From NCBI GenBank assembly GCA_963706315.1, contig CAVPMA010000019.1, positions 186,001-250,000 of the forward strand: a stretch of DNA of 64,000 nucleotides, in the 5' to 3' direction. The position numbers were made by a program, and so were the translations under genes. Position 1 is the stretch's first letter; every line of letters begins with the position of its first letter. The notes below the pieces were generated by a model. It saw only the letters and a list, made by a program, of their open reading frames with translations, had not been told where the DNA came from and ran no database searches. Below are positions 34,082-41,907 of this stretch, piece by piece. The DNA is from CALMEC01 sp963706315. GTDB lineage: Bacteria; Actinomycetota; Thermoleophilia; Miltoncostaeales; Miltoncostaeaceae.

Positions 34082-34770
34082 CCCGACTTCAGGAGCTCCC
34101 TCATGATCTTGACCGCGGAGCCGGTCCCGATCCGGGACGCGCCGGCGTTGATCATGGCCTCGGCCGTCTCGAGGGTACGAATGCCGCCCGCGGCCTTGAC
34201 GCCGACCCCCTCGGGCAGAGCCTCGCGCATGAGCTCGACGTCCTCGACAACGGCCTGCGTGCCGACACCGGTCGCCGTCTTCGCGAAGTCGGCCCCCGCA
34301 TCCGCGACGATCTTGCAGGCGAGGCGTTTGAGCTTGTCGTCGAGATAGGGTGCCTCGATGATGACCTTCACGATGACGGTGCCGCGAGCGTCGTTGACCG
34401 CGCGTGAGTGGACCGCGCGGACGAGGGTCGAAAGCTCGCTCCGGACGAACCCGAAGTCGCCCGAGCGGAGGGCGATGACGTTCATGCACACGTCCAACTC
34501 GTCCGCACCAGCCGTGACGGCCTGCTCCGCGGCGTTGATTTTCGCCTGCGGCAGGTCGGCGCCGTACGGGAACGAGATCACAGCGCAGGTCTTGACGTCG
34601 CAGCCGTGCAGGCGCTCGGCCATGACCGGCAGGAACGTCGGGAACGAGCACACCGTCGCGAAATGATGCTCCCGCGCCTCGTCGCACACTCGCTCGATGT
34701 CCGCCTGGGTGGCGCGCACATCCAGGAGCGTGTGATCAATCGTCTTCGCGAGCTCCTCAGGTTGGATCAG
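34078..34770 (-). CDS. deoC: Deoxyribose-phosphate aldolase, probable CTG start
   Basis: About 230 residues. DeoC splits deoxyribose 5-phosphate to acetaldehyde and glyceraldehyde 3-phosphate. Conserved are PEELAKTIDHTLL at the N-terminus, ELDVCMNVIALRSG, GTVIVKVIIEAPYL, and the Schiff-base Lys in VGVKAAGGIRT. The usual family start coincides with CTG 34770 (CTG-ATC-CAA-CCT), 4 bases after GGAG. No ATG, GTG or TTG exists in frame nearby. Upstream in frame the sequence is only antisense to the glycosylase gene. A 9-codon ORF (ATG 34796) ends with a TGA overlapping that CTG, so translation may be coupled. Confidence 0.88.
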   Translation of the reverse strand: MIQPEELAKTIDHTLLDVRATQADIERVCDEAREHHFATVCSFPTFLPVMAERLHGCDVKTCAVISFPYGADLPQAKINAAEQAVTAGADELDVCMNVIALRSGDFGFVRSELSTLVRAVHSRAVNDARGTVIVKVIIEAPYLDDKLKRLACKIVADAGADFAKTATGVGTQAVVEDVELMREALPEGVGVKAAGGIRTLETAEAMINAGASRIGTGSAVKIMRELLKSG

Positions 34771-34803
34771 GAGTCTCCAGAGGCGGACACCGACATCGCG
34801 GCG

Positions 34804-34809
34804 AGTATA
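34804..34809 (-). promoter_or_regulatory. -10 box for the deoC-hisIE-trp transcript
   Basis: TATACT on the minus strand is followed after 7 bases by the ATG of a 9-codon ORF, so transcription would start at or next to that ATG (leaderless). No good -35 was seen. The divergent glycosylase gene starts 23 bases away, leaving little room for two full promoters. Confidence 0.45.
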
Positions 34810-34831
34810 GCGACAGCGGGAATCCCTGCCC

Positions 34832-35680
34832 GTGCCTGAGCTTCCGGAGCTCCAGGCCCTTGCGGAGGGGCTCACCGCCGCCTGCGCGGGACGGCACATC
34901 GATGGCGCCCGGGCGTGGCTGCCATCGACGCTCAAGACCGCCGAGCCCCCGCTCGAGGCCCTGACCGGCGCGACGATCACGCGGGTGTGGCGCCGCGGCA
35001 AGATCATCGGCGTCGAGGCCGGACCGCTCACCCTCGTCATGCACCTCATGCAGGGCGGCCGGCTGGGGCTCGCGAAGGCCGCCTCGACGCGGCCGGGGCG
35101 GTCCGCCGCTCTCTCCGTGCGGCTCGACGGCGGAGACGAGCTCCGGCTCCGCGAGGCCGCCACCGAGCACCGCGCGAGCGCCCACGTCATCCCGACCGCG
35201 TCGGTCGACGAACACCCTCCGCTGGCCGCTCTCGGGCCGGAGCCCATCGGGCTCTCCCCGGCGGTGTGGAAGGAGCGGCTCGCCACCCCGCCGGCCCGGC
35301 TGCACACTGCGCTACGAGACGGCCGGCGGGTCGCGGGCATTGGCCGTGCATATGGCAGCGAGATCATGTGGGCCGCCCGCCTGCCCCCGTTCGCCCGAAC
35401 CGACCGGCTGACCGACGAGGAATGCGAGCGGCTCGCCGCGGCCGCCGATGCGGTGCTGGGGCAGGCGCTCGCGCGCGCGCGTGCGCGGATCACCACGAAC
35501 CTCCCTGACCGCGAGGAGCGCGTCACCGCGGTTCACCGCCACTTCGGTGATCCATGCCTGCGCTGCGGACGTACCCTGGAACGTGTCTCCTACGAAGGGT
35601 ACGAGCTCGTGTACTGCCCGGATTGTCAGAACGGTGGGCGCAAGCTCGCCGACCGCCGCATGAGCCGGCTGCTGCGGTGA
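34832..35680 (+). CDS. Fpg/Nei-family DNA glycosylase
   Basis: A 282-residue base-excision repair enzyme. After Met removal the N-terminal PELPE supplies the catalytic Pro and Glu. The segment VWRRGKIIGVEAGPL carries the conserved Lys, and the helix-two-turn-helix region ends with ITTNLPDREER. The zinc finger is CLRCG ... YCPDC at the C-terminus. The family includes 8-oxoguanine (Fpg) and oxidised-pyrimidine (Nei) glycosylases, and the sequence leans to the actinobacterial Nei-like branch without being decisive. The stop overlaps the hydrolase start (GTGA). Confidence 0.9.
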   Translation: MPELPELQALAEGLTAACAGRHIDGARAWLPSTLKTAEPPLEALTGATITRVWRRGKIIGVEAGPLTLVMHLMQGGRLGLAKAASTRPGRSAALSVRLDGGDELRLREAATEHRASAHVIPTASVDEHPPLAALGPEPIGLSPAVWKERLATPPARLHTALRDGRRVAGIGRAYGSEIMWAARLPPFARTDRLTDEECERLAAAADAVLGQALARARARITTNLPDREERVTAVHRHFGDPCLRCGRTLERVSYEGYELVYCPDCQNGGRKLADRRMSRLLR

Positions 35681-36354
35681 GCGCGCAGGAGCTCGCCACC
35701 GGCGCCCGGATCCGCATGACCGGCCGAGGCGACGGACTCGTCGCGCTGTGCCTCAACGGCGGCACCGGCCGCGAGCTGCCCGGCACCTGGAGCGCCAGCG
35801 TCGAGCTGCTGGTGCGCCGGTGCGCGCCTGGGCTCCCCGACGTCGGGTGGGCGGAGGTGCGCTACCGGGTGCGCTCCTGGCGGCAGCTGGAGATGTGCAT
35901 CGACGACGGCCACGCCGCCCTCGAGGCGGTCGCGGCGGCCGGCGCCCGGGAGGTCGTGCTGGTGGGCTACTCCATGGGCGGGGCGGTCACCGCCGCGATC
36001 GCAGGCCACCCGTTGGTGCGACAGGTCGTCGGCCTGGCCCCGTGGCTACCCGACCGGCTCGACTTGACGGCCATGCGCGGCCGGTACGTCGCGATCTTCC
36101 ACGGCTCGCTCGACCGTTGCCTCCCCGGCGTCCCGGGCGTCAGCCCGGACAGCTCGCGCAGAGGATTCGAACGGCTGCTGGCACTCGGCGCGCGAGGCAC
36201 GTACACGACGATCCCCGGCGCGATCCACCCGATCGCGCTCCGCGCGCCCTGGGGGACGTTGATCCCGATGCCGAGGGCCGCGGCGTGGGCGCGACACGTT
36301 CGGGCGGTCGTGGCCGCCGCCGCCCGCGCGCCGGCCGAGCAGCTGGTGTCGTGA
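35677..36354 (+). CDS. Alpha/beta-hydrolase family protein
   Basis: A 225-residue hydrolase fold. The nucleophile elbow is VVLVGYSMGGAVTAAIAG (Ser). A later strand has YVAIFHGSLDRCLPGV, with the probable acid Asp, and TTIPGAIHPIALRAPWG supplies the His. The N-terminal half lacks a clear lid. It may be an esterase or thioesterase, but the substrate is unknown. The GTG start overlaps the glycosylase stop, and its own stop overlaps the transporter start, giving a three-gene coupled unit. Confidence 0.82.
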   Translation: MSAQELATGARIRMTGRGDGLVALCLNGGTGRELPGTWSASVELLVRRCAPGLPDVGWAEVRYRVRSWRQLEMCIDDGHAALEAVAAAGAREVVLVGYSMGGAVTAAIAGHPLVRQVVGLAPWLPDRLDLTAMRGRYVAIFHGSLDRCLPGVPGVSPDSSRRGFERLLALGARGTYTTIPGAIHPIALRAPWGTLIPMPRAAAWARHVRAVVAAAARAPAEQLVS

Positions 36355-37898
36355 GCCTCGCCGTCCCCCTCGCCGCAGGTCCCGGCATCCGCTACCGGTC
36401 CACACGGGGGCGATGGGTGCTTCTGGCGACGGTGCTCGGGACGAGCATGGCGTTCCTCGACGCCACGGTCGTCAACATCGCGCTCCCGACGATCGGCGAG
36501 GACCTGGACGCCGGCCTCACCAGCTTGCAGTGGACGGTCAACGCCTACACCCTCGCGCTCGGGGGGCTCCTCCTCCTCGGGGGCTCGCTCGGCGATCATT
36601 TCGGGCGGCGCCGGATCTTCTGCGTCGGGGCCGTGTGGTTCGCGCTCGCGTCGCTCATCTGCGGGATCGCGCCGAGCTCCGAGGTGCTTATCGCGGCGCG
36701 CGCGTTGCAGGGCGCGGGTGCGGCGATGCTCACCCCCGGCAGCCTGGCGATCATCGAGGCGAGCTTCCACCGGGACGACCGGGGCGCCGCCGTCGGCGCA
36801 TGGTCGGGGCTGGGCGGCATCGCCGGCGCGCTCGGACCGTTCGTGGGCGGCTACCTCATCCAGGCGGCGTCGTGGCGGCTGATCTTCCTCATCAACCTCC
36901 CGATCGCGGCGGGCGTCGTATTGGTCGCGACACGCCACGTGCCGGAGACCCGCGACGAGAGCGTCCGAACGACCCCGCTCGACCTGCGCGCCGCGGCCGT
37001 CACCGCGCTCGGCCTCGCGGCGGGCACCTACGGGCTCACCGAGGGCCCGCAGCGGGGTTGGGACTCGCCGGTCGTGGTGGGATCGATCCTCGTCGGCCTG
37101 GCGGGACTCGTGGCCTTCATCCTGCTGGAGCGCGGCCGGGAGGGCGCGCTGGTGCCGCTCGAGCTCTTCTCGTCTCGCCAGTTCAGCTCCGCCAACGCGG
37201 TGACGTTCGTGGTCTACGCCGCCCTCGGCGGCGCGCTGTTCCTGCTCCCGATCCAGCTGCAGCGCACCGTCGGGTACACGCCGCTCGAGGCGGGCGCCGC
37301 GCTGGTGCCGATGACGATCGTGATGCTGCTGCTGTCGGCCCGCGCCGGCCGCCTGGCGCAGCGCATCGGCCCGCGGCTGCCGATGAGCGCGGGACCGATC
37401 ATCGCCGCGGTCGGGCTCGCGCTGCTCTCGCGCATCGACGCATCGAGCACCTACGTGGAGACGGTCCTCCCGGGGGTGCTGGTCTTCGCGCTGGGGCTGT
37501 CGCTCACGGTCGCCCCGCTCACCTCGACGGTGCTGAGCGCCGGCGGCGAGGAGCACGCAGGCGTCTCGGCCGCCGTCAACAACGCCGTCGCACGCATCGG
37601 CGGCCTCATCGCCGTCGCGGTCATTCCCGCCGCCGCGGGGATCTCCACCACCGACGCGTTCGACACGGCGACGTTCAGCGATGGCTTCACCCAGGGAATG
37701 CTCATCGCGGCGGCCGTCTGCACCGCCGGCGGCCTGCTCGCGGCGGTCACGATCCGCAATCCCAAGCGGACGGAAGGCGAGCAGCCGACACCTTGGACCA
37801 GTTGCCCGCTCGACGCACCGCCCCTCTGCGCAAATGAGGACGGTGCTCTGCCCCTGGAAGCATCCCTACGTCGTGGCTCGGGTGCCCACGGCTCATGA
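36351..37898 (+). CDS. MFS exporter, DHA2 (EmrB/QacA) family
   Basis: A 515-residue integral membrane protein with about 14 hydrophobic segments, as in the 14-TMS drug:H+ antiporters. Motif A is GGSLGDHFGRRRIF, and motif D1 is near FLDATVVNIALPTIG. Motif C is near GLGGIAGALGPFVGGYL. Helix pairs continue to a cytoplasmic tail of about 40 residues. It probably exports a toxic organic compound. The overlapping hydrolase may act on the same compound (inference from coupling). No regulator is adjacent. Confidence 0.9.
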   Translation: MSLAVPLAAGPGIRYRSTRGRWVLLATVLGTSMAFLDATVVNIALPTIGEDLDAGLTSLQWTVNAYTLALGGLLLLGGSLGDHFGRRRIFCVGAVWFALASLICGIAPSSEVLIAARALQGAGAAMLTPGSLAIIEASFHRDDRGAAVGAWSGLGGIAGALGPFVGGYLIQAASWRLIFLINLPIAAGVVLVATRHVPETRDESVRTTPLDLRAAAVTALGLAAGTYGLTEGPQRGWDSPVVVGSILVGLAGLVAFILLERGREGALVPLELFSSRQFSSANAVTFVVYAALGGALFLLPIQLQRTVGYTPLEAGAALVPMTIVMLLLSARAGRLAQRIGPRLPMSAGPIIAAVGLALLSRIDASSTYVETVLPGVLVFALGLSLTVAPLTSTVLSAGGEEHAGVSAAVNNAVARIGGLIAVAVIPAAAGISTTDAFDTATFSDGFTQGMLIAAAVCTAGGLLAAVTIRNPKRTEGEQPTPWTSCPLDAPPLCANEDGALPLEASLRRGSGAHGS

Positions 37899-38165
37899 CG
37901 TCCCACGCGCCGCGGTCGATAAGATCTCTCGCTGCCTGATGACCCAACGCGGACCCGTCGAATGTGAGCTTTCGTCTGGAGCGTGAGGACCCCCCAGGTC
38001 GAACGCCGCGCCGGGGTTGCGCTCGTGATGGAGCACGTGGATCGACGCGGGATCGGCGTCCGCGGGGCGAAGCGACGTTTCCTCGAGCATGCGCGTCCCG
38101 GTTCGAAGGCGGCTGTCTCCGACCGCGCTTCCGCCGGTCGGCGGTTGAATGTGAGTTGCGGCGGG
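37899..38165. other. Intergenic region between MFS exporter and era
   Basis: These 267 bases separate convergent genes. A 65-codon minus-strand frame exists but shows no family pattern or ribosome site. No strong hairpin was noticed. Confidence 0.4.
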
Positions 38166-39050
38166 CTACAAGCCGAGGCGGTCGAGCATCGTCTCGTCGC
38201 GTCGCCACTTGGGGCGCACCTTGACGACGAGGTCGGTGTGGGCGGGCTCGCCCCAGATGACCGAGAGCGCCTGCCTCGCCGCCTGCCCGATCGACCGGAT
38301 CATCGAGCCGCCGTGGCCGACCAGGATGCCCTTCTGCGACGCGGTCTCGACGTAGATGACCGCGCGCACCACGCGGCCGTTGCGTGCCGGCTCGATGCCC
38401 TCCACGTGCACCGCCACCGCGTGCGGCACCTCGTCGCGCACGCGCTGAAGCGCCGCCTCCCGGATGATCTCGGCGGCGAGCTCCTCGTCGGTCTGGTCGG
38501 TGGTGACCCCGGCCGGGAAGTACGCGGGGCCCGCCGGCAGCGCGGCCGCGAGCGCGTCGCGCAGCTCCGGGATACCGTCACCCGTGAGAGCGCTCACCGG
38601 ATGGAGCGACACGAAGTCCACGAGACCGGTGGCCGCGTCGATGAACCGGGCGATGGCGTCGGGAGCCAGCCGGTCGACCTTGTTCACGACGAGGATGACC
38701 GGCCGTCCCGACCCCCGCAGCCGCTCCGCGATGAAGCGGTCGCCCCCGCCGATCGCCTCCGCGCCGTTCAGGACGAACAGCGCGACGTCGCAGTCGCCGA
38801 CCGTCTGGTCGACGGTCGTCTGCATCCGCCGGGTGAGTCCGTCGGCGGGACGCTGGAAGCCGGGCATGTCGAGGAGCACGGCCTGCCAGTCGTCGCCGTG
38901 CGCGACCGCGGTCACGCGCCGGCGGGTGGTTTGCGGACGCGGCGAGACCGCGGCGACATGCGCACCGGCGAGGGCGTTCGCGAGCGTCGACTTCCCGACG
39001 TTCGGCCGGCCGGCAATCGCGACGAATCCGGACCGCTCGGCCGCCGTCAC
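38166..39050 (-). CDS. era: GTPase Era
   Basis: A 294-residue GTPase needed for 30S ribosome assembly and 16S rRNA 3'-end maturation. G1 is GRPNVGKST and G4 is VVNKVD. G3 reads LLDMPGFQRP, where most Era proteins have DTPG. The switch region PQTTRRRV is conserved. The C-terminal KH domain carries GHGGSMIRSIGQAARQAL, which binds the 16S tail. The GTG overlaps the cdd stop. It is the last gene of the dnaJ-to-era chain. Confidence 0.93.
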   Translation of the reverse strand: MTAAERSGFVAIAGRPNVGKSTLANALAGAHVAAVSPRPQTTRRRVTAVAHGDDWQAVLLDMPGFQRPADGLTRRMQTTVDQTVGDCDVALFVLNGAEAIGGGDRFIAERLRGSGRPVILVVNKVDRLAPDAIARFIDAATGLVDFVSLHPVSALTGDGIPELRDALAAALPAGPAYFPAGVTTDQTDEELAAEIIREAALQRVRDEVPHAVAVHVEGIEPARNGRVVRAVIYVETASQKGILVGHGGSMIRSIGQAARQALSVIWGEPAHTDLVVKVRPKWRRDETMLDRLGL

Positions 39051-39439
39051 TCCTGCCGCTCGCCGAGGAGGAACGCATCCGGCAGGAGGTCGCCGAGGCG
39101 CCGCTCGGTGACCCCCTCCGGGCTGAGGTAGACGACCACGAGATCGAGGCCGAAGTCGGCGAGCGCCTGGCGGCAGGCCCCGCACGGTGAGATCGCAAGC
39201 CGGTCCGATCGTGCGACCCCGATCCGGCGGAATGCGCGGTGGCCGTCGGTGACCGCCTTGACCAGCGCCACCCGCTCCGCGCAGATCGTGAGCCCGTAGC
39301 TTCCGAACTCGACGTTCCCACCCTCGTAGCGCGTGGCGTCCGCGGTCTCGAGCACCGCCCCGACGCGAAGGCCGCTGTACGGCGGGTGTGCCCGCCCCGT
39401 TGCTGCGACCGCCGCCTCGTAGAGCTCGGACGCCGTCAT
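39047..39439 (-). CDS. cdd: Cytidine deaminase
   Basis: A 130-residue homotetrameric-type zinc enzyme converting (deoxy)cytidine to uridine in pyrimidine salvage. Zinc ligands and catalytic Glu are in TICAERVAL and SPCGACRQAL, with the substrate segment EGGNVEFGSYG. It overlaps both neighbours by four bases, a tight translational chain. deoC, another salvage enzyme, lies elsewhere in the window and is not co-transcribed. Confidence 0.93.
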   Translation of the reverse strand: MTASELYEAAVAATGRAHPPYSGLRVGAVLETADATRYEGGNVEFGSYGLTICAERVALVKAVTDGHRAFRRIGVARSDRLAISPCGACRQALADFGLDLVVVYLSPEGVTERRLGDLLPDAFLLGERQE

Positions 39440-40221
39440 CCGAGCAGCTGGAACATGAGGATCGTGACCCCCGTGCCGAGCGCCGCACCGGCAACGACCT
39501 CGACCGCGGAATGGATGCCCGCCTCCACGCGCGACTGGGCGACGAGCAGGGCCATCATGAAGGCCAGGGTGGAGATGAGCGCGGCATGCATGAAGTCGCT
39601 CGCGACGACGGTGATGGCCGCCCAGCCGGCGAACGCGGCCGCGGCGTGGCCGGACGGCAGGCCGCCGCGCAGTGGCGTGCCCCGGCCGATGGCCGCCTTG
39701 ATCGCGATGACGAGGATGATCGTGATGATCAGCGACCCGACGACGATCTGCGATGGGCGCCCCTTGAGCTGCCCGACGAGATCCTGGGTGGGGTCGGTGA
39801 TGTGGTTGTAGAAGACCAGGTAGGCGACCGCCAGCGCATTCGCGGTGGCGACGAGCACCGCACCGGCGGCGACGTCCTTCGCGACCTTGACCAGCGGGTG
39901 GAAGTGGGTGACCAGCGCGTCGATGGCCGCCTCGATGGCCGTGTTGAACATCTCCGCAATCAGCACGAGGCTGACGGCGCAGAGGACCGCGATGAACTCC
40001 AGACGCGTCACGCCGAGCAGGAGGGCCCCGACCAACGCCACGAGGCCCGCGGCCATGTGGATCCGCATGTTGCGCTGGGTGCGCAGCACGTAGACGATCC
40101 CCTCGAACGCCCACGTGAACGACCACCGCAGCGACCCCTGACGCGGCAGCGCCTCCTTCGGCTGGCGGCGGAAGATGCGAAGCGGGCCGCCGGGCGTCGG
40201 CGTCGGCGTCTTGGAGCTCAC
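39436..40221 (-). CDS. Fusion of DgkA-type lipid kinase and PAP2 phosphatase
   Basis: 261 residues joining two membrane domains. The N-terminal part (about residues 20-135) is a prokaryotic diacylglycerol/undecaprenol kinase domain, with RTQRNMRIHMAAGLVAL and the active-site run IAEMFNTAIEAAIDALV. The C-terminal part (about 150-261) is a PAP2 domain, with GLPSGHAAAAFAG and SRVEAGIHSAVEVVAG. In the latter the usual final Asp of the third PAP2 motif is Glu. One protein could phosphorylate and dephosphorylate the same lipid alcohol, probably undecaprenol. It lies between ybeY and cdd, where bacteria usually have dgkA alone. Confidence 0.88.
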   Translation of the reverse strand: MSSKTPTPTPGGPLRIFRRQPKEALPRQGSLRWSFTWAFEGIVYVLRTQRNMRIHMAAGLVALVGALLLGVTRLEFIAVLCAVSLVLIAEMFNTAIEAAIDALVTHFHPLVKVAKDVAAGAVLVATANALAVAYLVFYNHITDPTQDLVGQLKGRPSQIVVGSLIITIILVIAIKAAIGRGTPLRGGLPSGHAAAAFAGWAAITVVASDFMHAALISTLAFMMALLVAQSRVEAGIHSAVEVVAGAALGTGVTILMFQLLG

Positions 40222-40622
40222 GGAGCGACCTCCGCGAGCAGCGTGTCCTGCAGGGCGAGCATCTCGCCGGCGTCGACCTCGTGGTCGTACCCCAGCAGGT
40301 GCAGCAGCCCGTGCACGGCCAGCGTGCCGAGCGGCTCCTGCGCCGCATCGGGGCAGATCACGATGTCGCCGAGCTCGGGCGGCGGACCGTCGGCCGGCCA
40401 CGCCCCGAGCGACTCCGGCCCGTCGACCGGAAACGCGAGCACGTCCGTCGGCTCGGGCTTCTGCCGGTGCTCGCCGTTGATCGCCGTCATCTCCTCGGCC
40501 GTGACGATCATGAGCCCGAGCGTCGCGCGCGCCACGCCCAGGCGTTCGCACACCCGGCGAAGCAGGTCGACGATCGCAGCGACATCGACATCGAGATCCG
40601 ACCGGGCCTCGACATCGATCAC
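40218..40622 (-). CDS. ybeY: Endoribonuclease YbeY
   Basis: A 134-residue metal-dependent RNase for rRNA maturation and ribosome quality control. The zinc site HGLLHLLGYDH (H-x3-H-x5-H) and the preceding PTDVLAFPVD are diagnostic. It follows phoH with overlapping ends (ATGA), the usual order. Confidence 0.93.
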   Translation of the reverse strand: MIDVEARSDLDVDVAAIVDLLRRVCERLGVARATLGLMIVTAEEMTAINGEHRQKPEPTDVLAFPVDGPESLGAWPADGPPPELGDIVICPDAAQEPLGTLAVHGLLHLLGYDHEVDAGEMLALQDTLLAEVAP

Positions 40623-41563
40623 GCGCGTTCCTCCTCCGCCATCCGGTAGGCCTCGACGATCTCCTGCACGAGCCGGTGACGGACCACGTCACGCTTGTCG
40701 AAGCGGACGAACGCGATGTCGGTGACGGTGGAGAGGATGCCGCCGATGTCGAGCAGCGCCGACGGGCGCTCGCGCGGCAGGTCGACCTGGGTGACGTCGC
40801 CGGTCACGACCATCTTCGATCCGTAGCCGAGTCGGGTGAGGAACATCTTCATCTGCTCGGGAGTGGTGTTCTGCGCCTCGTCGAGGATGATGAAGCTGTC
40901 GTTGAGCGTCCGGCCCCGCATGAACGCGAGCGGCGCGATCTCGATCTGGCCACGTTCGAGGTACGCCTGCACCTTCTCCGCGTCGAGCATGTCGTACAGC
41001 GCGTCGAAGAGCGGACGCAGGTACGGGTCGACCTTGGCCGCGATGTCGCCGGGGAGGAACCCGAGCCGCTCCCCCGCCTCGACCGCCGGGCGGGTGAGGA
41101 TGATGCGGCCGACCTCACGACGGCTGAGCGCCGCGGCGGCCAGCGCGACGGCGAGGTACGTCTTGCCGGTGCCGGCCGGGCCGATCCCGAAGGTGATCGT
41201 GTGGTCGCGGATCGCATCGACATACCGCCGCTGCCCGGCGGTCTTCGGCGTGACCGCTACGTGCCGGTGGCGGAGCACGACGTCGCCGAGCATCCCCGCG
41301 AGCGGCTGCTGCTGCTCCACCGCACTGGCGAGCGCCTCGACGGTGCCGGGGCCGAGGCTCTGCCCCCCGGCGACGAGGCCGGCGAGCTCGTGGATGGCCG
41401 CGGCGGCGGCCTCGACACGCCCGTCCTCACCGGACAGCGTCATGCGGTTGCCGCGCAGGTCGATCTCGAGGTCGAGCCGCTCCTCGAGCGACCTGAGCAT
41501 CTGGTCGTAGTCGCCCGCAAGCTCGACGGCGACGCGGTCGGCAAGTTCGATCGTTCGCTGCAT
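40619..41563 (-). CDS. ybeZ: PhoH-like ATPase (YbeZ type)
   Basis: A 314-residue PhoH-family NTPase, associated with YbeY in RNA metabolism. An N-terminal KH-like part (LDLEIDLRGNRMTLSGEDGR) precedes the ATPase with Walker A GIGPAGTGKTYLAVALA, then LTRPAVEAGERLGFLPGD, Walker B FIILDEAQN and VTGDVTQVDLP. The ATG is preceded directly by an in-frame GTG (41566), so either could start it. It touches the HIT gene by one base. Confidence 0.92.
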   Translation of the reverse strand: MQRTIELADRVAVELAGDYDQMLRSLEERLDLEIDLRGNRMTLSGEDGRVEAAAAAIHELAGLVAGGQSLGPGTVEALASAVEQQQPLAGMLGDVVLRHRHVAVTPKTAGQRRYVDAIRDHTITFGIGPAGTGKTYLAVALAAAALSRREVGRIILTRPAVEAGERLGFLPGDIAAKVDPYLRPLFDALYDMLDAEKVQAYLERGQIEIAPLAFMRGRTLNDSFIILDEAQNTTPEQMKMFLTRLGYGSKMVVTGDVTQVDLPRERPSALLDIGGILSTVTDIAFVRFDKRDVVRHRLVQEIVEAYRMAEEERA

Positions 41564-41907
41564 CACATTGATTGTGACAGGGTCGCCCCGCCGAGCACAT
41601 GCCAGTGAAGGTGGAAGACGCTCTGCAGCGCATGCGCGCCGTGGTTGGTGGTCACCCGGTAGCCCCCCGTCTCGAGCCCGGCGAGCCGCGCAACCTCGGC
41701 GATGAAGAGCAGCATCTCGGAGCGCTCCTCGACGGTGAGCCCGCCGACGTCGCTCATGGAGGTGACGTGGCGCTCCGGGATCACCAGCAGGTGGATCGGC
41801 GCCTTCGGGGCGATGTCGCGGAACGCGAGGAACCCGTCCGCGCGGTGCACGACGTCGGCGGGGATGTCGCCCGCGACGATCGCGCAGAAGATGCACTCGT
41901 CAGCCAC
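41563..41907 (-). CDS. HIT-family nucleotide hydrolase
   Basis: A 114-residue histidine-triad protein hydrolysing phosphoramidates or adenylated nucleotides. The N-terminal CIFCAIVAGDIPADVV carries two cysteines common in the HinT group, and the triad is HLHWHVLGG. It sits between mtaB and phoH with short overlaps, a frequent arrangement, although no direct functional link is known. Confidence 0.92.
   Translation of the reverse strand: MADECIFCAIVAGDIPADVVHRADGFLAFRDIAPKAPIHLLVIPERHVTSMSDVGGLTVEERSEMLLFIAEVARLAGLETGGYRVTTNHGAHALQSVFHLHWHVLGGATLSQSM

Noticed and set aside
37893..38090. A 65-codon minus-strand ORF between the MFS exporter and era
   Set aside because: No ribosome site, no recognisable family, and it overlaps the end of the exporter gene.
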